DNA from: an uncultured Erysipelotrichaceae bacterium
GTDB lineage: Bacteria > Bacillota_I > Bacilli_A > RF39 > UBA660
Length of the DNA stretch: 54,616 bases
Assembly (NCBI GenBank): GCA_902778125.1
Contig: CACYWH010000003.1
Location: 1 to 54,616 of the forward strand
Reading direction: 5' to 3'
Shown: positions 51,092 to 54,616 of the stretch, one piece after another
How the letters are laid out: each line of letters opens with the position of its first letter
How positions within the stretch are numbered: position 1 is the stretch's first letter
Made by a program: the position numbers and the translations under genes
The notes under the pieces: model-generated
The model's input: only the letters and a program-made list of their open reading frames with translations
What the model was told of the DNA's origin: nothing
Database searches by the model: none

Positions 51092-53245
51092 ATGAAAAAA
51101 ACAAGAGTAATTAAGATTAGTCCAATATTCATAATTATTGTTGTTTTTATTTTTGTTTGTATTATTTTTAAACTATCTTGGATTGGACTTGGAAATGTAA
51201 AAGTTCACGAACAATCTTTAAGTACATTTGCAAAATCAAGAGATACAAGAAAAAGAACTATTACTGCTAAAAGAGGTACTATTTATTCTAAAAGTGGCGA
51301 AGTACTTGCAAAAGATGTAAATAGTTATACAGTTATTGCATATTTAGAACCATCTAGAACAAAAGACCCAAATAAACCATACCATGTAGTAGACAAAGAA
51401 AGAACTGCAGAATTATTAAGCCCTATTATAAATATGACTAAAGAAAGAATATTATCGCTTTTAAATACTAAAATAGAAACTTGTAATAGTGATAAAACTA
51501 CATGTACAACAACAACACCATATCAAGTTGAATTAGGACCTGGTGGAAGAGGGATAACTGAACTAGTTAAAGATCAAATTGAGGAATTAGATTTACCTGG
51601 TATTGACTTTATAGCAAGTACAAAAAGATATTATCCAAATGGAGATTTTTTGTCATATACTTTGGGATATGCAAAAAAGAAAGATGATAATTTTGTTGGT
51701 GAAATGGGAATAGAACTGTATTATAATGAAGAGTTAACTGGAGAAAATGGATATATAGAATATCAATCTGACCCATATGGTTATCAAATAACTAGTACTC
51801 CTAGTGCTGAAAAAAAGAGTGTATCAGGAAATGATGTCTATTTAACAATAGATGATAATATTCAAATGTTTACAGAACAAGCAATGAATATTTTAGATGA
51901 AGGTGATCCTGAATGGGCAATACTTGTTGCTGCTAATGCTAAAACAGGAGAAATACTTGGAGTATCAGCAAGCCCTAGTTTTAATAATAATGAGCTTAAT
52001 ATTAAGTCATACTACGACCCATTTATATCATATGCATATGAACCTGGATCAACGTTAAAAATATTTAGTTTCATGGCATCTATGGATAATGGAATGTATG
52101 ATGGAAAATCAACTTATAAAAGTGGAACTATTCAAGTAGATGACGCTAAAATCAAAGATTGGAATAATGTAGGATGGGGAACTATAACTTACGATGAAGG
52201 ATTTATGGGTTCTTCTAATGTAGCAGCTACTACACTTGCATTAAAACTTGGAAGAGCTAAATTAATGGATTATTATAATGCACTTGGATTTGGCACAAAG
52301 ACAGGAATATCTCTTCCAAATGAAACTGCTGGAGTAGTAAATTTTAGATATGATACTGAAATTGCTAGTGCTTCATTCGGACAAGGTATGACAATAAGTG
52401 GAATACAAATGGTACAAGCATTAACAACACTTGCCAATAAAGGAGTTATGTTAAAACCATATATTGTTTCTAAAGTAGTTAATAGTGAAACAGGAGAAGT
52501 TTTAGTAGAAAATCAAAGAACTGAACTTAGAAAAGTAAGTAGTGAAGCAACCGTAAATAAAATGCTAGAATTAATGAAAGGTGTAGTAGAAGGCGGAGCT
52601 AAAATGGCAACAGGTACTGGATATTATGTTGATGGATTTGAATTGGCTGGTAAAACTGGTACTGCACAAATTGCTTCTTCAAGTGGTGGATATTTAAAAG
52701 GTTCTAGAAACTACGTTCGTAGTTTTGCAGGAGTATTTCCAGCAAAAGATCCTGCAATAATTGTATATGCAGCAGCATCAAAAATATCTAATGGTAATTT
52801 GATAAAAAATGCAATTAAAAGTTTAGTAAAAGACGTTGGTACTTATTTAAATATAAATAATGAAGTTACTTCAAAAGATTTAGCAACTTATACAACAGAA
52901 AGTTATATAAATAAAGATACAAAAACAATAACAGAAAAACTTAATAAATCAGGTATGAAAACTATTGTTATTGGTGAAGGAAACAAAATAATAAAGCAGT
53001 ATCCAAATGAAAATGTTGAATTAAATTTAGGAAATAAAGTTTTCCTACTTACAAATGATTCAAAATATAAAATGTTAGATATAACTGGATGGTCTAGAGG
53101 AGATACTCAAACATATGCTAAGTTATTAAACATTGATGTGAATTTTACTGGATATGGTTACGTGAAAACTTATACAATAAAAAAAGGTACTGAGATAGAA
53201 CCTAATATGTCATTAGAAGTAGAATTAGAACCTAAATTTAATTAA
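51092..53245 (+). CDS. ftsI: class B penicillin-binding protein with PASTA domains (FtsI/PBP2B type)
   Basis: This 717-residue septal transpeptidase has a membrane helix (about 8-31) and a dimerization domain starting near RKRTITAKRGTIYS. The transpeptidase has catalytic Ser320 in GSTLK, SSN (374-376) and KTGT (521-524). Two PASTA-like domains occupy the C-terminus (about 590-715). This fits PBP2B/PBP2x; SpoVD is a close relative and not excluded. ATG 51092 after AGGTGTGG is preferred to GTG 51080. Confidence 0.93.
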   Translation: MKKTRVIKISPIFIIIVVFIFVCIIFKLSWIGLGNVKVHEQSLSTFAKSRDTRKRTITAKRGTIYSKSGEVLAKDVNSYTVIAYLEPSRTKDPNKPYHVVDKERTAELLSPIINMTKERILSLLNTKIETCNSDKTTCTTTTPYQVELGPGGRGITELVKDQIEELDLPGIDFIASTKRYYPNGDFLSYTLGYAKKKDDNFVGEMGIELYYNEELTGENGYIEYQSDPYGYQITSTPSAEKKSVSGNDVYLTIDDNIQMFTEQAMNILDEGDPEWAILVAANAKTGEILGVSASPSFNNNELNIKSYYDPFISYAYEPGSTLKIFSFMASMDNGMYDGKSTYKSGTIQVDDAKIKDWNNVGWGTITYDEGFMGSSNVAATTLALKLGRAKLMDYYNALGFGTKTGISLPNETAGVVNFRYDTEIASASFGQGMTISGIQMVQALTTLANKGVMLKPYIVSKVVNSETGEVLVENQRTELRKVSSEATVNKMLELMKGVVEGGAKMATGTGYYVDGFELAGKTGTAQIASSSGGYLKGSRNYVRSFAGVFPAKDPAIIVYAAASKISNGNLIKNAIKSLVKDVGTYLNINNEVTSKDLATYTTESYINKDTKTITEKLNKSGMKTIVIGEGNKIIKQYPNENVELNLGNKVFLLTNDSKYKMLDITGWSRGDTQTYAKLLNIDVNFTGYGYVKTYTIKKGTEIEPNMSLEVELEPKFN

Positions 53246-53296
53246 TTCGACAAATATTTTAAATATGTAATTGTAAAATGTTCTTGAGGTGAATCC

Positions 53297-53731
53297 ATGA
53301 GAACATTTTATTTGTTTGAAATAAAACAAAATATATTAAAGAACTACAAATATCACTATGGAGAATTATATTCAATATTAGAAAGCATTTATAATAGATC
53401 TAATGAAGATATAGTATTATGCTATGATGTATTTAATGCAATAGTAAACCCTATAAATAAAAATGAAATAAATAATTATATTAAAAAAAAGAATTTAGGG
53501 GAACAAAACTATATATGTTATAATTACACTCACTCAATAAATGACTATTATTTAGATGAATATACAAAAATGTATATAAATAATTCTCATATTAAAATAG
53601 ATACTAATAAGAATGCTCCATCTTTTTTTAGTGATATTAGAAAAATAAAAAATATATTTGTTTGTGATTTTGATAATCATGATTATTTTCTATTAGAAAA
53701 AGCATTATATAAATCTTGCATTAATATTTAA
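53297..53731 (+). CDS. hypothetical protein, possibly SirA-like
   Basis: This 144-residue cytosolic protein starts MRTFYLFEIKQNILKNYKYH. The start pattern (aromatic-rich strand, then IK and a helix) and the length resemble SirA, the sporulation inhibitor of replication that binds DnaA, but similarity is weak and low-complexity Asn/Ile content blurs it. RBS GAGGTG is good. Given the other sporulation genes, SirA is a reasonable guess, not an identification. Confidence 0.45.
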   Translation: MRTFYLFEIKQNILKNYKYHYGELYSILESIYNRSNEDIVLCYDVFNAIVNPINKNEINNYIKKKNLGEQNYICYNYTHSINDYYLDEYTKMYINNSHIKIDTNKNAPSFFSDIRKIKNIFVCDFDNHDYFLLEKALYKSCINI

Positions 53732-53766
53732 TAGTATGCTAAAATTAATTATAGGAGATGAAGATT

Positions 53767-54018
53767 ATGTTAATTTTAGAAGCTGCAGCTGAATGTGCTG
53801 GCAACAATATATGGGTAGATATATTATATTTAGTAATTGGTTTAGTTGTTGGAGTAGTAGCTGGATTATTAATTTCAAGAAAACTAGTAAAAAAGCAATT
53901 AAAAGAAAACCCACCAATTAATGAAGAAATGATTAAAACATTAATGAGAGGAATGGGAAGAAATCCTAGTCAAAAACAAGTTAATCAAATGATGAAACAA
54001 ATGCAAAGATTTCAATAA
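53767..54018 (+). CDS. yneF: YneF family (UPF0154) membrane protein
   Basis: This 83-residue protein has one helix (about 18-41, [21 protein letters not shown]). The UPF0154 signature follows: [20 protein letters not shown] and [14 protein letters not shown]. The function is unknown. ATG 53767 is nine bases after AGGAG; ATG 53758 overlaps that site. It has a slightly longer N-terminus than the Bacillus protein. Confidence 0.9.
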   Translation: MLILEAAAECAGNNIWVDILYLVIGLVVGVVAGLLISRKLVKKQLKENPPINEEMIKTLMRGMGRNPSQKQVNQMMKQMQRFQ

Positions 54019-54039
54019 ACTTGAGCAATCAAGTTTTTT
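54018..54039 (+). terminator. yneF terminator
   Basis: AACTTGA / TCAAGTT with a GCAA loop, then Ts. Confidence 0.85.
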
Positions 54040-54111
54040 GTTTGTCATAAAATAAACATTACCTTGATAATTAAAAAAGAAACTATTATAATTAATAATA
54101 GGTGATAATAG

Positions 54112-54616
54112 ATGAAAAATAAAAAAGGATTTACATTAGTAGAATTACTAGCAGTAATAGCAATATTAGCAATACTAGTAATAATGGCATTACCTGCAGT
54201 TTTAAGGATGTTTAATCAAGCAAGAATTGATACATTTAGTAATGAAGTAAATACAATAATTAGAACAACAAGACAACAATATTTGTTAGATGGAGGAATA
54301 CCCCAATCATTTAATAGTAATTCAAATAAATTACCACTTACAGGAAATTCAAGCTTAGAGTATTGTGTAAGTATAGATGGAAATGGAAAGATAACAGAAT
54401 TAAAAGCAACAAATGGAAATTATAAATATGAAAGTAGTGGAATAGTAGAAGAAGTACATAGTACAGAAGTTTCAACAGCCGAAAGTAATTATGAACTTAG
54501 TTGTGCAGGAGGAAATAGTAGTTCATCAATAACATATGTAAATAGACAAAATGAAGGAAGTATAACAGTAGGAGATGAAGTAGCAATAGATACAGAACAC
54601 TTCTATGTAATAAGTA
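54112..54616 (+). CDS. type IV pilin/pseudopilin-like protein, cut by the window end
   Basis: ATG 54112 follows AGGTGATAAT. The product starts MKNKKGFTLVELLAVIAILA, with the prepilin peptidase site G/F and Glu5 and the hydrophobic N-terminal helix of type IV pilins and competence pseudopilins. After the helix a region with two cysteines (LEYCVS, ELSCAGG) is seen. The frame is open for 168 codons to the end of the window, so the C-terminus is missing. Confidence 0.9.
   Translation, partial: MKNKKGFTLVELLAVIAILAILVIMALPAVLRMFNQARIDTFSNEVNTIIRTTRQQYLLDGGIPQSFNSNSNKLPLTGNSSLEYCVSIDGNGKITELKATNGNYKYESSGIVEEVHSTEVSTAESNYELSCAGGNSSSSITYVNRQNEGSITVGDEVAIDTEHFYVIS

Overview
The window is strongly A+T-rich, uses TGA as a stop and TGG for Trp, and has Bacilli-type gene order: ireB-ruvX-yrzB-mltG-trmR-trhP1-trhP2-greA, mraZ-rsmH-ftsL-PBP, and a T-box before thrS. 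Homologues of SpoIIIAH, GerE and GerM, and a possible SirA, point to a low-GC Firmicute of the Bacilli with at least part of an endospore programme. It is probably an uncultured gut-type lineage (RF39 or Erysipelotrichales-like); that placement is inference.

Region 1 (1-16.5 kb) is housekeeping chromosome. It carries the Mg transporter MgtE, UppS, an unusual fusion of IspH with a polyprenyl synthase, and the tRNA-modification/cell-wall operon ending in GreA. Then come trigger factor, a TMEM43-like membrane protein, Tex, tRNA-Ser(GCT), a small membrane protein, GltX and tRNA-Trp(CCA).

Region 2 (about 16.5-32.4 kb) is accessory. A large serine recombinase and a MobV relaxase form a Tn4451-like mobilizable core. 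After it come single, separately promoted orphan genes, many on the minus strand. Five share a near-identical promoter plus 5' leader, and two share a duplicated 3' tail. Interleaved are short RNA units with their own promoters and terminators, two of which are homologous to each other. The rest are a HAD protein, a RhuM-Fic protein, an EcsC-like protein, a PcfJ-like protein, an HNH-like protein and fragments of a possible methyltransferase and an NlpC/P60 hydrolase. Three genes here have damaged or non-canonical translation starts. This region is the best candidate for something undescribed: a gene-cassette array with conserved flanks, variable contents and companion RNAs.

Region 3 (32.4-54.6 kb) returns to chromosome. 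It has T-box-controlled thrS, a 28-residue Cys-containing small ORF with its own promoter and terminator, a short Rel enzyme lacking the C-terminal regulatory region, and a probably leaderless XRE regulator. An acyl-CoA ligase-like enzyme, a hybrid histidine kinase and an Hpt-receiver protein follow (a possible four-step phosphorelay), then spoIIIAH-gerE-gerM, tRNA-Arg(TCT), a PLC-like protein, HemW and a heterodimeric ABC exporter. The window ends with the start of the division/cell-wall cluster preceded by four MraZ boxes, then a possible SirA, YneF and a pilin-like gene cut by the window edge.
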